From contig QKWP01000645.1 of NCBI GenBank assembly GCA_003550325.1, forward strand, positions 97,706 to 161,705: a stretch of 64,000 bases of DNA, in the 5' to 3' direction. A program made the translations under genes and the position numbers. The DNA is from Gigaspora rosea (lineage: Eukaryota > Glomeromycota > Glomeromycetes > Diversisporales > Gigasporaceae). Below, piece after piece: positions 24,109 to 37,499 of the stretch; the stretch's first letter is position 1, and every line of letters begins with the position of its first letter. The notes beneath the pieces were generated by a model. It saw only the letters and a list, made by a program, of their open reading frames with translations, did not search any database and was not told the DNA's origin.

Positions 24109-27100
24109 CTACAAAAATACCTTAATAACACCATCTCTATCTCCACTAATTAGCATTGGATGCGGAATTTCTGTAATTGCTAAATCGGTTATGCAATCTA
24201 AATGGTTTTTAAGTAGTAATTGTTGATAAGAGATTAATTGATTTTTTCCATTGTTGTATGATTTATTATTAGCAGCCGGCCTTTTAGTACTACTATTGCT
24301 ATGGTTTGAATTGTTATGTCCGTTTGAATGTGTCGAACTTTGTGAAGACGATGTAGTGGACGATAGTAATTCGTAATGAACTTTTATTCCATCAAATGGT
24401 CTTGTGCTGTGCAAAAATAAAAAGTTTAATAAGCTTCCAAATTTAATAACTATGATACATGAACAAATGAAAGGCTTACTTATAAGTAGGTCTGACTTCA
24501 TCGGCATCTGATCCCACAATTACATATGAATCTTCGATCCGATTATTATCCCAAAACCTAATTTTGCGATCTGATCCGGCTGTTATCATATAACTACACT
24601 CATGTGGATAAAGAACTGCACGAATAGAATTATCTGCAGAGAAACTACTTTCATGAGCAGTAAAAGCACTCCGCAATATATCATTTGGACCTGGGGGTTC
24701 GACGGCCTATGAATAAAAAAGAATTATCATGCTTTAAGATTATATTTAAACAGTATTAAAATCTTTAAATAATAGAAAATTTTTACCTTAAACATATCCA
24801 AAGATACACCACCAATCTTTTCATCAGCTCTCACACCAAAAACTTCTTTACATTCAACCTTTTCTATATCCCAAATCGAAATTTCATTCTTTCCAGCAGC
24901 AACAATTACCCACCATTTTTGATTTCCAATTTGAGGATGCAAAAGAAGCCTACTAATTCGACTTTTTGTAGGGTGAACCCATGATCGAATTTGAATTCGG
25001 AATCGTAAATCCCACAAAGTAAATATTCCTCTAGATGTACCGATAAGAAGCCACCTGTGTTTTTTATCAGACACCATTGCTGTAATGACACCATGGCTTT
25101 TAGGATTTTCAAACTTCCACACTACTTGCATTGTCCTTAAATCTAACCCACATATACTTCCTTTGGATGTTGCATAAAGCAGGATGGATTCTGTACCTGT
25201 CAATTAAAAACATTAATATATTGTACAATTAAATAACGTTTTATATGCAATTGTATGACCAATTGTATGATGCCGAAAGACCAACCAGTATCGTAATGTT
25301 CCATCGCCACTGCATATTCTCCACTCAAGTATGTTTCTTTCACATTTTGTAGTTTTCCATACTTTGGTGCTGGGACAGCAGCCGAATAATCAACTCGAAA
25401 TATGTGGATGCTTCCATTATCTGATGCCGCCGCAATACAATGTGTGCTATCAATAAAAGTTATGCATTTGATCTTGCCACCTATAATATAATAATAAGTT
25501 AAGCCATCTTATGTTAAAGGTTCGAATACAAACGCGCAACAAACCTTGCTGATTATATGTGACTCTCGCGCGGCTATTAAAGTTCTTGACAAATCGAGCA
25601 CAATCCCATATTTTAACAGTTCCGTCATCCGAACATGACGCAAAGAAATTGTGATCAGGAGCAACACATATTTGATTAATAGATAATTTATGTTCTGTCA
25701 TGTGGGCTACCAATGTACCTAAATATAATATCATAATTAAACTAAAACATCATTTGTAAATGCTCCAAATAGCAATAAACTATTTATTAAAGCGAACCTT
25801 CGGGTCTCCAGTTAGCAATGGTTTTCAAAACGGGTGTTCCTTTTGCAGCCTTTCCAGGACGTGGCACCAACGATTTGGTTACTTTTGGTCCAAACTCTAT
25901 TATAATTTAGTTGATATGTAAATTTTCGGGTTTGTACGACAAAAAGCTTAATGTAAACATATTTCATAATCTAAATAATTGCATACCTGGCATAGGTTCA
26001 GGAAATGCTTCAAGGTATAAGCTGTCCAATAAATTTTTGACATTCCGATCATTACCCTCTATTAATAATTTTTTAAAGTATTTTAGAATATTTGGTAAAA
26101 AAAAAAAAAAAATACAAAATAACATGAATGCATTAAAAAAATGAATATTAACCATATGTACTGGAAACAAATGCACCAAGATTTTTTCTCGTTGGAACTT
26201 CTTCTACTTGTGGACTAGCAGTGCCGCTGATACTATTTAGACTTACATCCGACTTGGAAGCAGCAGGAATAGGTATTTCCATAGTACCAATAACGGTTGT
26301 TGTGTTGGTACTGGTTGCAGGCAATGCTTTTGGGCTTTCAATCGGTTTTTTGACCAACGAAATGTGCCTTTCACGTAATGGTGTCGATAAAGATGGAACT
26401 AATGATTCCTGAGAACTCATGTATGCAGCGTTGATTAGAATAGGATTCGGCATATTCTTCCGTGAATTTGTAGATGATGAAGCAAATTCAGATTGAAGTG
26501 GAACTGAGACAGGTTTAGATGGAAATTTTCCGTCTGAATTAATTCTCGTTTCCCGAAGACTAGTAGAAATCAAGCGAGCTTGTTCTTCAGCTTTGAGAAG
26601 TTGAAGATTACTATCACTGGAAACTCGTGAGACCGGTTGTTCTGCTAAAGACACGTTGCTACTCTTTGCACTTTTTATCCGATAAAGGCTAGATCATAAT
26701 ATTTATGTCAGACCAATAATAATAAACTTAAAATATACATTATTTAAAATTACCCTGGTGTCCCAACAACATTCTAAATAGGATAAATAGGAAATGCATA
26801 TTAAAAAGACTATATGATATAATAAAATAAACTTCAAATTATTAATTTTTAAAAACATACTGTTTTATCAGGTAGAAGAGGATTTCTTATGGTGTGCCCA
26901 TCAGAATTAGTTGGCATTACAAAAACATTATGGGGAGTTATACCCAAGTTTTTTAGTACGATAGACTAATTTAAAAAAATTTTTTAATTAAAATTAGATG
27001 CATAATTAAGCTAGAAATATTTATATTACCCTACCTCCATTTTAAGATTTTCATCCAACCTTGGACGAGTACTTGAGTATAATTAATGGCATAAATTAAT

Positions 27101-30100
27101 GACTTGAAGTAATTAAATTCATTACATTAAAAACGAATAAAAACTTACTTCATTTTAGAAACAGATAATTTATAGATATAATCTCTCATTGCAATTATTT
27201 TTTCTTCGTCTTCGTATGTCATGCCCATGCTCCTCATCGTTTCCAAGTTCTGTTCATCCCTAAAATTATTTAAAAGATTTATTTTTTTTTTTAAAAAAAA
27301 AAAAATTATAATAGTATTGCATTAAATAATCCGATGAATTTTACATATAGGTGGTCTAATAATTATAAGAACCCATCAGTTATAATTCCGGTCAAAAAAT
27401 GTCGATCATTTGGCCAAATTTTTTAAATTATTTAATTCCAGATCTGATCAAGTAATCGACAATTTTGACCGGAATTATAATTGGTGGGTTTCGTATATTT
27501 ATTAGATTGTGCAAATTTGCTGATATGATATATAAATATCAACATACTCCTCTGATTTGCTAATTTTCCCTGCGTTAATTGCAAGTGTTGAGTTCCGTCG
27601 TGACAATAAGTTAGTGACACTAGAATTACCCGAAAACGTTGTTGATGCGGATTTGTTCGCTTTGCGTTCTTTAGCTTGTTTCCAAAATAAAGATTTATTG
27701 AATTTACCAGCCCAAGAGACAGCTTTATCAAAAACAGGTCGCGGAATCTAGTAAATTATATGTTAAATATTGAACATTATATAATACACCAATTATTTAG
27801 TAAGCTATACCGGTTCTTTAACATTTTCCAGTAGATTGAGTTCTGTAACTTCAGCAATTTCTGCCTGCAAAAATGGTCTTATTATCGGATATACGATGCA
27901 CCATACATCTGTTGTTGGTAAAAGTTTAGCAGCCGATGCAACAAAAGCGATGGTTCCTATAATGGAAAAAAACATTATATATTAATTTTATGTTATAATT
28001 ATGGCATACAACACTAAAAATATAAGACATAGTCATATTTACCATAACGAATGTATATGCCAGGATGGCACATTAATGGCGATACAATAGCAATTAGTTC
28101 CCATAATTTCATTTTTTGAAATAATCCTAATTCAGCCAAGCTTGTTAGAGAATTAAGAACTTTTTCCACGACAAACTCTTCTGCATCTGGTTTTAATAAT
28201 TTTAACAAAATTTAAACTAACGTATAAATGATCTATGAATATCAATAGTTATATTGAAATATTTTACCAGAGAGAGATTGAATCATTAATGGCAGAATAT
28301 ATTCTTCTAAACTTCGACCTCCAACAAAAGTACCAACTCCTACTATGCTTTCAAAAAATGCACTGCAGAAAGATATGTTTGTCAATACATATCTTATATA
28401 TCTTATATATCCAAGACTATATTTTTATATGTTTTCATAGACATATATATATATATACACACAAACCTTCTTAACATCCAATCACGATCATTCAAGTATG
28501 TTATCATATGGCTCAGTAACACATCATTAGCTTTTTGTCGACCAAAAAAAATACAAAGACTAGTGATATTTGACAATAAAGCACGCTTAACAGCACTTTC
28601 AGTGTCAATTAACAGTGTGGTCACTTGCTCTTGTATAATTGATTGAAGATCATGTAAAGTAGCATCATAAGTAGCCTTAAATTGATGAAAATTAGATCAA
28701 CAATCCTAAATTCTTAAAAAAAAAAAAAAACACACATAAATTTTATAGAAAAACCTGTACCTCATATGAACCTTCAATTTCAGCATCATTATCAGTTACA
28801 TTTAGGTAGTCTTCAGCCTTAAATTGCTAATAATGATAAAAATAGAATTATTCCAATGCTTTTATATACACATAAAATAATTAAAAAATATAGATACTTG
28901 CTTGTGTCAATTCAAGAAATCGTAGTGCTGTTTCTGCAAAAATTGCAATACACTGAGCATATGTTATCCTTACAAGAATTTCAGGATCCGTAGCAAATTT
29001 ACGAAGTTTAGGCATAATATATTCAGGAAAAATAGTAGCGTTTGAAGGAGTAATAGTATCAACCATGGAAATCTATAAAAGTTTAAAAATAAACATATGT
29101 AATTTGCAAAAATTAAAGAAATTTAAAACCTCACGAACCAAATGTGCCAATGTTTTGACGGTACTAGCTCTAACAAGACCAACTTCATCACCCAAAAGAG
29201 CAATTAAATAAGGGACTAAACGATCCAATTTAAATTCATCTTCCAAATGCTGTCCAATTGCAAGTAACATATCCAACGCATGAAGTTTTGACGAAGGATA
29301 TGCAGTATTCCGAATAGTAGCGCATATTAAAGAGAGAAATATTAATGCCCCATCATCTTCATATAAAACGGTTATTAGTCGGTCATATTATTTTACATTA
29401 AGAGATATTTAATGATAAAAAATATATACCTGCATTTTTCTTTCGTTTTTTGTTTTTAAGGGCAAAATAATCATAATTTGGTATATGAAGATCAACTGTT
29501 AACGCTGGCTAGGATGAAATATTTTTTATCATTAGCTTCAAAAAAATAATATCATTTAACTTGTACCACAAACAAAAATCGACACATACTGTAGCATTTG
29601 GTGATGATACTTTAGTAAAATAAGTTAGAAAACCAATAGACTTTTCAAAATCGATAACATTGACAAGAATTATAAATAAATTTTTGAAAGCGTACCTTCT
29701 ATAGGGCGGGAACTTTCACCAACTTTATCGGAATGACTATTATTAACAATTATTTCTGTGTCTTGAACGTTCTCACTATAAAATCCAAGGAAAAATGCTA
29801 TTTTATCAAACTCATAGAAAATTCTCTCTATTTTTTCATCCGCATCTGTATTTACAATGGTACTAGTTGTAATATTAGAGTTTTGAGGTTCAACAGTTTT
29901 GTTAGTTCCATTAGTAGCCAATGTTCTTGAACGGGTTTGATTATGAGGATCGGTCACCGAGCCAATATATTGATGAAGGAAAGTATAAAAGTATTGCGGA
30001 AATGCTGTGCCACGCCTTAAAATGGATAAATATTTACATTTTAAATTCATAGTCACAGTCAAATCAAATAAATTAATAAAATTAATAAAATTAAATACCA

Positions 30101-31640
30101 TTCTTGTAAGTATTGCTCTGCAGTATAACGTTGTGAAGGGTCTACATGAATCATATGTTTCACCAAAGCCTAAAGACAATAGTTTTATACAATTAAAGCA
30201 TGCATAAATAATATCTTTTTTTCTTCATAGAATTTCACACACCCTTATGTCTGCATCTTCAATTTTTTCCAGATCAACACATGGATCATATTCTCCAGTC
30301 CTATACTTGAATAATTGAGCTAGAGAAAATATTGGTGTGCCCTCTAGGAAAAGCTCTGCAATCACGCAGCTGAATATCAATTGTGCATTTAGAATAAGTT
30401 ATAAGAAAAAATTAGTATATTATAATTGTAACGCAAAAAGCAATAGAAAAATAAAATAATGTCATAGCACACCCTAAGGAAAATATATCCATAGCAGGAG
30501 TAATAGCACCATCTTTTTCTCCAAACTCAAGTTCATTCTATGAATAATGATATATTAAAATTAAACTTTTATCATGGCTAATTATTAAGCTGAAAAATGT
30601 GTATATAAGATATGAAACCTTTCTTCTGTCAATTTCACTACCAGGTTTATAAAATCTTTCTGGAGCAATATAACAAGTTCTTCGTGATGATGTATCGAAA
30701 AAGAATGAAAAATCAGCAGGATTATCCTAAATAAACTTAAATTATTAAAAAAAATGACGATGAGAGTCGTTCGACAAATTTGTCAATAATATTATAGCAA
30801 ACCTCTGGAAGATATGTCGGTTTATATCCTGCGAAATCAGCCAAATATACCCAATTCCATGATGTGACAAGAATATTTTCTGTCTTGATATCTCCATGAT
30901 AAATCTATAAATAAAATTGATTTGTAAAACAACAAACATTTTTAATAATTTTACAAACTACGAAAAAAAAAAAAAAAAAAACAAACCCCTCGAGTATGAG
31001 CATCGTGTACTCCGCACAAAATTTGATATGTTATCCATTTTTTTTCAATGCAATTCAAAAATGGCCGTGTACTAAAAATGAATATTATAATAAATCTTTA
31101 TGATCGAATTTTTTGCCAATTTATAATATTTAAAGATATTTAGTTATCTAACCTGATACGGTCGTAAAGACTGCTAAAAAAATACTGCCTTATTAGATAT
31201 CCAGCTTTCTCTGTTTCAATTATTCTTTGATATGGGAAAGCATTAGGGACTTCAGACAATGCATCTTTTTCCTCTAAACCAAATAAAGAACCGATCTCGA
31301 ATAAATATATGTATATATGGTTTATAACGTTAGAATTCCAAAGTAAATCTATCTTACCTTGAAGCGTTTTAACCACGTTCGCCAGAGACAAACCAGGCTC
31401 AGGCTTTATGAAAATTTTTATAACTACAAGTCCTTCTTTATGGCGCCCACGTATTGTTTTCATAAAACGTGCGCTACTTAAGCTATAGAAAAAATCAGTA
31501 AGGTTCGACGATTATTAATAATATTTAAGACATACTAATATTACCTCCTTTCATATTCTATATCTCCAAGTTCACTAACATAGCTATCAATGCCAGCAGT
31601 CGCTATTGAAGTAGTTGCACTTGATATGTTATTGCCCATA
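24109..31640 (-). CDS. VPS15: VPS15-like regulatory kinase of the class III PI3-kinase complex (HEAT + WD40)
   Basis: Regulatory subunit that anchors and activates Vps34 at endosomal/vacuolar membranes and in autophagy. The ATG at 31638-31640 gives [20 protein letters not shown], the N-myristoylation start typical of Vps15. Exon 1 ends at 31545; exon 2 starts at 31482. The kinase domain follows: FYKPGS and [18 protein letters not shown] (catalytic loop, about 30900-30830), [13 protein letters not shown] (DFA instead of DFG, as in this family), [35 protein letters not shown]-repeat exons lie between about 29700 and 27800 ([22 protein letters not shown]). A linker is at 27750-26150. WD40 repeats fill 25730-24109 ([27 protein letters not shown]). 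About 20 short introns, one with a MITE. No disruptions seen; exon edges not all resolved. Confidence 0.93.
27364..27496. mobile_element. Small MITE in a VPS15 intron
   Basis: Inverted arms of about 35 bp: left GAACCCATCAGTTATAATTC followed by CGGTCAAAAAATGTCGA, right TCGACAATTTTGACCGGAAT followed by TATAATTGGTGGGTTTC. About 133 bp. It lies between exons encoding ...KISKSEE and [20 protein letters not shown], whose phases join normally, so it is intronic. Confidence 0.7.
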
Positions 31641-32712
31641 GTCCACCGAGGATAACTAACCACTGAGAACTATAGTGAAAGACGATAATACTAAGATTCT
31701 ACGATTCCACGTGCTATCACAATGTATTTATTGTATATTATTGTAATATTTTATTACAACCTTTGTTAGAAAAAAATCGGTAATCCCGTGACATCGGATC
31801 CTATAGAAAAATTTTCTTCCAAATTGAATAGTTATTGAATAGAACTACATCGTTGAAAGAGCATTTTCTTCTATTTGTATTTTTTAAATATTACCTATTT
31901 ATATGTGGATTGGAATAAATAAACTAGTCTGTCAAAAAAAAAAAAAAACGGAACCTACAAAGCACCAATCTAGTGAGGTTCAAATGACAAATATAACTAA
32001 TTATTGGTATTTAAACCCTAAATAACTTGATATCTTTTAACTATAATATTAATAAAATTTTTATAATAGAAATTTTAAAATTTATTCAGACCTCCCTAAA
32101 TGCAACTCATCAGAAATATACAGTATTTGGAGGCCAGAACTTGAGATTGCATTTAGAGAGGTATTGCATTAGAGGGGTTGCGTCTACGTTTGCTTTTAAA
32201 CCATTAAAGTTGATTATAAAAATTGTAATTTTTTTGAAAAAATTATATAGCATTAATTTTTTAAAAAAATTAATAAATATCAAACAAAAAAAAAATTTTT
32301 TTTAATTATTAATCTATTAATAAATTAATATACTGTATATATTTTTTTAAAATACGCATCTTACATATACAATATCAGATATATTTGCTTTACTAATTGC
32401 AAAGTAAAATTATTTTCAATTTTACAAAATAATATAAATCAATTAATAAATAATAGCATTTTATTAATACAGGGCATAATGAAGATTTTTTCTTGGCCTC
32501 AATAACTTCAAAGCATAACAAGTAACACTATAATAGAAATAACTGTATTATAGAAGGCCTGCTTTATGTCGCCATTACGTCATATAAAATTTAGTTAGTG
32601 CCGTCATACGTCATTATCTACGTCATGCTATGTGTCCCTTTTAATTTCCGGGATCTATGTTACACAATTGTTTATATATTGCATAGTGCAGTAGTGTCGT
32701 ATGTACGTACAG
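31641..32712. other. Spacer upstream of VPS15 with a small inverted repeat
   Basis: Contains the presumed VPS15 promoter (31641-31900) and an inverted-repeat pair near 32088-32162 (CCTCCCTAAATGCAA versus TTGCATTTAGAGAGG), possibly a short MITE. No coding frame of substance. Confidence 0.4.
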
Positions 32713-33581
32713 TTGGGGTGTGCGGCGCACTATGTAAAACAAAATTATGTATGGTATCATATAAAAAAATCTATTATCAAAGATTTTTTTAAGTTTTTGT
32801 GCAACCATGATGATCACCTATTAATTTATTAATTACAATGCCGCTACAACTAATGCTACGCTAATACAGTTAAAAATAATTAATTAATATTATTAATTAA
32901 TATTGATGTAAAAATGACATTTTAATTTAATAAATTATTGAAAATATTTGAGGCGACTTCAGGCCCAAATTGCTGTAAATTTAGTTCTTGAAGTGGTGTT
33001 TTTTGCCGATTCGCTTGCATTTTTTTTGATGTTTTTTAAAACGTGCATTTTTTAAGTGAAATCGCTGTTTATTTGACCTATATATACCCATGTTTCTGGA
33101 TTTAATTAGATGCACAGCTTTAACGGCACATAATTCCAATATGAAATTTTGAGAAAATTAATAGCAAGTTTTAAAGAACTGAACAATAGAACGAAATTTG
33201 CATTTTAATAAAGGAAAAATTTACCAATTCATTTAAAAATTCGCTCAGCAAACCAAATAAAGTATAAAATTAAAATCGTTTTGAGAAAAAAAAATTTTCC
33301 CATAAATATTTTTTAAAAAAAGATTCTATTACTTTATAGTCGTAATAAGAAAGAGTCGATTTATATTGAAATTTCCGGCAGAAAAGAAAAATTGCAGTCG
33401 GTGCATCTAAAAAAGTGTGACCTAGCTTTATATATAAGTTTTATATATAAAAATACTTATCGATCATTACGTATTTAGTTTATAGTTTATCAATCGACAA
33501 TCACTTAAAAATCTGTCATAATAGACTTCACTATGATACCATACATAATTTTGATTTACATAGTGCGCCGCACACCCCAAC
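32713..33581. mobile_element. Non-autonomous DNA element with ~50-bp terminal inverted repeats
   Basis: Left end TTGGGGTGTGCGGCGCACTA, continuing ...TGTAAAACAAAATTATGTATGG and TATCATA, has a near-perfect reverse complement at 33532-33581. Flanked by the 7-bp direct repeat CGTACAG (32706-32712 and 33582-33588). 869 bp with no coding frame. The GGGGTGTGCGGCGCAC ends stand out by GC content in AT-rich DNA. Confidence 0.85.
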
Positions 33582-33588
33582 GTACAGT

Positions 33589-34745
33589 ATAAAAAAATAA
33601 AAAAAAACTACCGACACCATTACTTTTAATAAAGTAACTTCTTAACGAACGTCTCGTCACGAAGGTCAAATTGAATCGCGCTATATGAGGTAGGTCTATT
33701 AATAGTGAAAATACTAATATTCCTATAGTAACAGGGAATAAAAATAATATATTAATAAAGGGCACGTAACTTGTCAAAAACCTTTTCAAATTATGTTTTT
33801 AAATTATAAAATTGCGATTATAGTCGAAGCAAATATTGATTCTTCTACATAACGAATTATTTACTTCTATACTTTGAAATACAAAAGAAATTAATATACG
33901 ATGTTAGCTCAACGAGTGACTACTAAAGTGACATGTGCTAAGTTAATATGAAGAGACGATTCTGATTGGCTTTCCACCTTAAGATAAAAAATAAATTTCG
34001 CGGCAATCAGATTTCAAAATCAGGAAGATAAGGTATAGCGAAAAAAAAAACAAAAAACCATTCATAACTCAATATTTTTACCTAAGAAACTGCTTTCTGC
34101 ACAATAACAAACAGTTTTTCTTGCGAAATTTTGTATTAATAAATTCTTTTTAACCTAATTTAATAGCGAACCTTACCCTAATTTAATTTCGAAAATTTTC
34201 CCACAAAAATTTTTTAAGTATATCGAAAATCTAGCAGAAGTTCATAAATCAGGTATGTTTAATGGAGATCTTCATAAAGGTAATCGGTAATATGATGCAA
34301 AATCAAATATATTAATAGAGATCTAATATCAGTATGTTACAGGTTCGAAAAAGATGGATCCGATATTAGGAGTTAACATTTATGGCATTTTGCTGTATGT
34401 CATTAGATGGTTATCTGGATTATTACCTTTACCATATCGAAATCAATAAGATACTGATGTCAACCGGAAACCAAATTCTTATCGATTCGATCATCATAAA
34501 TTTTTCAAGTGTCCCAGAATTTATGAAAACAGCGACGTTTGGATGTTTAGTCAAATGGATCTTAATACTAATTTAATTACAGGTGTAACTTTTATTTTTT
34601 AATAGAAATAATAATTTTAAAAAATAAAATAAACACTATGCATGCTATTATTGTATAAAGGATTAAATAATACAAATTTAATTGATAACAAAAAGTGATT
34701 ATATCAAATTTGTGACTATATCAAGGTCAGAATGTATTCTGATTA
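33589..34745. other. Intergenic, no gene recognised
   Basis: AT-rich spacer between the 32713-33581 element and the 3' end of the PIG-L gene. Short frames at 33556-33789 (minus) and 34382-34576 (plus) give hydrophobic or mixed peptides without recognisable motifs; I do not call them genes. Confidence 0.4.
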
Positions 34746-36051
34746 TTAAATTATTAAAAAAGCAAAAAACATAAATATATTACATATCATTTTTCTACCA
34801 TTTCTAATTGATTGATAACCATATCTGGAAGCCAAAATATATAAATATCTAAACCAAACTAATTGAGATTTGTGATATGTCATAGATGTTCTTGATTTAA
34901 TATATTGTGGTAAAGTAGATACAAAAAGAAAAGAATCAGGAAGATTAAGTAATTTATCTTCCTTTTCAATTAACTCTTGATTTTTTCGTTTATTTTTATC
35001 ATGAAGATCTTTTTCGGAAGAGGGACTTTCCGAAAATAAAGACTTAATATTAATATAATTATGAATAAGATAAGTTTGCAAAAGATCAAAAATAGAAATA
35101 TATTTTCTTATAATGTTGACAGTTTTAAGTTTGTATAGTCGTAATAATTTAGATTTTGAAGAAGATTTGGATTTAGATGGGATTTTTGATAATATATAAT
35201 TCCTTATAAAATTAGAAATTAGTTAGATTAAATATTAAAATAAATTAAAGTCATGGAAAAAAAAATAGTAATAGTTACCTAGCACCATTATATGCAGCTG
35301 AGTGATTTGGATGTCCTGAAATTCCTTTATCATCAAAAGTAATTATCTGCAATTTATTATAAACAACCCTTTTTTTTTATTACATCATGAGAAGTGTAAA
35401 AAATTTAATTTACAACATACCACATCAATTCCGTGCTTTTCAACGTACTCTTCAATGGTAGATGAGATTAATTCAGGATTCCAAACATTTTTCGGTCCAT
35501 CTTGCAATTCACTAAATCACAATCAATTGAAACCAATTAAAAATATATATATATATATACATATAAATAAGAATATATCACTTATTAAAATTTGGATATA
35601 GGATGATGAAAAAAAAACTCACGGATGATTCAAACATTTGACAAATTTGACATCAATCCCTAAAGAAGTACAACTAGCTTCAAGCTCTTTTTTTCGAATA
35701 TTTCCAAGTCCAGATTCGTTTCCTATTTATAATGATCATTCAAATAAGGTGATTTGACAAAAAATCGAGATAATAACAAGATTGAACATTACACAATTAC
35801 ATCTGATAAAACTAACCAACAGATAAACACAAGACGTGCATTTTATTTTTATATTCCATTTTACCCAATTCTAATAAAGTGGGACTAAAAAACATGCATT
35901 CATCATCTGGATGTGAAATAACTAATAACACATTTAGTCCGGTAATCGTATTTATAACATATTTTTTGGATGTTATTATAATGTAGTAAATAAATAATGT
36001 ATTCAAGAATATGAGAAAGAAGCAGGTTGATAGTATGAACACGAACGACAT
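34746..36051 (-). CDS. GPI12: N-acetylglucosaminyl-phosphatidylinositol de-N-acetylase (PIG-L/GPI12 family)
   Basis: ER enzyme that deacetylates GlcNAc-PI, the second step of GPI-anchor synthesis. Five exons with GT/AG junctions: 36051-35817, 35722-35623, 35511-35421, 35346-35279 and 35202-34746, total 951 bp, 316 residues. The start MSFVFILSTCFFLIFLNTLF is an N-terminal membrane segment, as in the family. Then NVLLVISHPDDECMFFSPTL carries the Zn-binding HPDDE motif. ESGLGNIRKKELEASC and KCLNHPELQDG follow. ITFDDKGISGHPNHSAAYNG gives the second histidine motif (GHPNH). The C-terminal exon has a Ser/Lys-rich insert, then TLPQYIKSRTSMTYHKSQLVWFR, normal for PIG-L. Complete and undisrupted; length is close to the usual 250-310 with a slightly long C-terminal loop. 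Confidence 0.93.
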
Positions 36052-36849
36052 TTTTGATCATTCGAACCATCTGATAAATTTATAATTTAAGGATAGGTCC
36101 CGTGATCTCGAGTATCAATATTTTGTAAGTGTCCACTTTTATCACATGTTCAGGAATCATTTGTCAATTGCTCAGTCAATTGCTGAATTGTAGCACCGGG
36201 ATAAGCCGAACGTAAATTAACATCGTATAGAAAAACAGAAAGTAGCACACTTTTTTATTCGGAATAGATCTTAGTACAACTTTCCTATTTTTATTTTATT
36301 TATCGCTTATTTGTAAAATCTTGATTTTTTTCAAAACGCAACGTTTATTCTTTTTTTGGTGGGATCTACTGCCCTCGCGTCTTTAGATAACTATTTTTTA
36401 TTATACTCGAAAATATTTATTTACTATTCTCTATTTACTATTATCTATTCTCTATTAGAGTAACGCCCACCCACCTACTCTACGAATCAATGCTCTATAT
36501 ATATACTAAAAAAAAATTCATGCGACAATATCTTTGTTATACATAGAAAAATGTAATCTTACTCAAACTAGAATTTTGTCAAAATTTGAAAAATCAAAAT
36601 ATTTCTTAATACCGCTATCGTGAAAACTAAATTTCTAATACAATAATAAATAATTGAAATACAGAATATAAATGCAACAACCACCAAAAATATGTCAGAA
36701 GTGGTAAATAGTATTTAAATATTTAAGTATTAATTTCATTTTACAATCACCTCTTTCAAATTAAGTTCAAATTACAATATTAAATATAAATGATAAAATT
36801 AATTCATTCATGAGATTCGCATTTAAAAATAAATTGAACTATTAAAAGA
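36052..36849. other. Intergenic; presumed PIG-L promoter
   Basis: AT-rich. A pyrimidine-rich patch (36410-36475, TATTCTCTATT words) lies about 400 bp upstream of the PIG-L start. No gene or paired element ends seen. Confidence 0.35.
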
Positions 36850-37210
36850 CTAATATTATCACCCTCAAACATTATCAGCAATATATCTTTTACTCACCAC
36901 CACTTGCCATCCATGGTAATATTCAACTCATCATACACCCTCATCAGGTTTTCGCCGATGTGATACAAACTCTTGAACGCATTGTCTAGTTGATACAATA
37001 TCCCACAAACGAATAGAGCTATCATGACCTTTATAGATTTATTGTTGTTAAGATATTAGAAATCATAGCAATCAAGATTAATAACATAATGCACAGTTTA
37101 AAACAAATCATACCTCCTGATCCCAATATCATTTCTGATGGATCAATATCAAGCGTGGTGACTGAATCCGGATGGGCAAGCATTGAGAAATTACATTTAC
37201 CTACAAGTAA
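36850..37210 (-). pseudogene. Striatin-like WD40 fragment, decayed
   Basis: Minus-strand exon at about 37201-37108 encodes GKCNFSMLAHPDSVTTLDID followed by PSEMILGSGG. After a GT/AG intron (about 37107-37030) comes HDSSIRLWDIVSTRQCVQEF followed by VSHRRKPDEGV. This closely follows the last WD40 repeats of striatin (the scaffold of STRIPAK phosphatase complexes; I recall the family line as GKCI-SMVAHLDAV...HDCSIRLW...SHRRKxDEGV). After EGV, two stops appear and the expected final strand is recoverable only by several one-base shifts (pieces like DGKW and ADNV in different frames). Upstream WD40 repeats are absent. Called a pseudogene fragment because neighbouring genes show no such indels; sequencing error is the alternative. 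Confidence 0.6.
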
Positions 37211-37418
37211 ATGAGAAAATGAGAGATTAAATATATAATAAATTGATCTTTTTTTTTGATAAATCGAACTTTGAATCTCACCGCTGTTGACATCAAAGAA
37301 TGTTGAAATTGAAAATAAATTTTGGATATACAAATGTAATATTTCTTGATTTTTTTTTTTCGAAGAATGTTTCATCAATTTTCATCTGACAGGTTAAATT
37401 TTTTCTGAACATAATTTT

Positions 37419-37452
<34 letters not shown>

Positions 37453-37499
37453 AGTTTCAAAATTTAAAAACGTCTTCTTTTTAGTGGTAAAATCCTTGC

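Noticed and set aside
24109-24519. Separate small gene starting MWDQMPMK
   Set aside because: It is the last WD40 exon(s) of the VPS15-like gene read through an intron; the upstream frame carries the preceding WD40 strand.
33556-33789. 77-codon hydrophobic minus-strand frame as a small membrane protein
   Set aside because: It starts inside AT-rich spacer and ends in the terminal repeat of the 32713-33581 element; no family resemblance or splice context.
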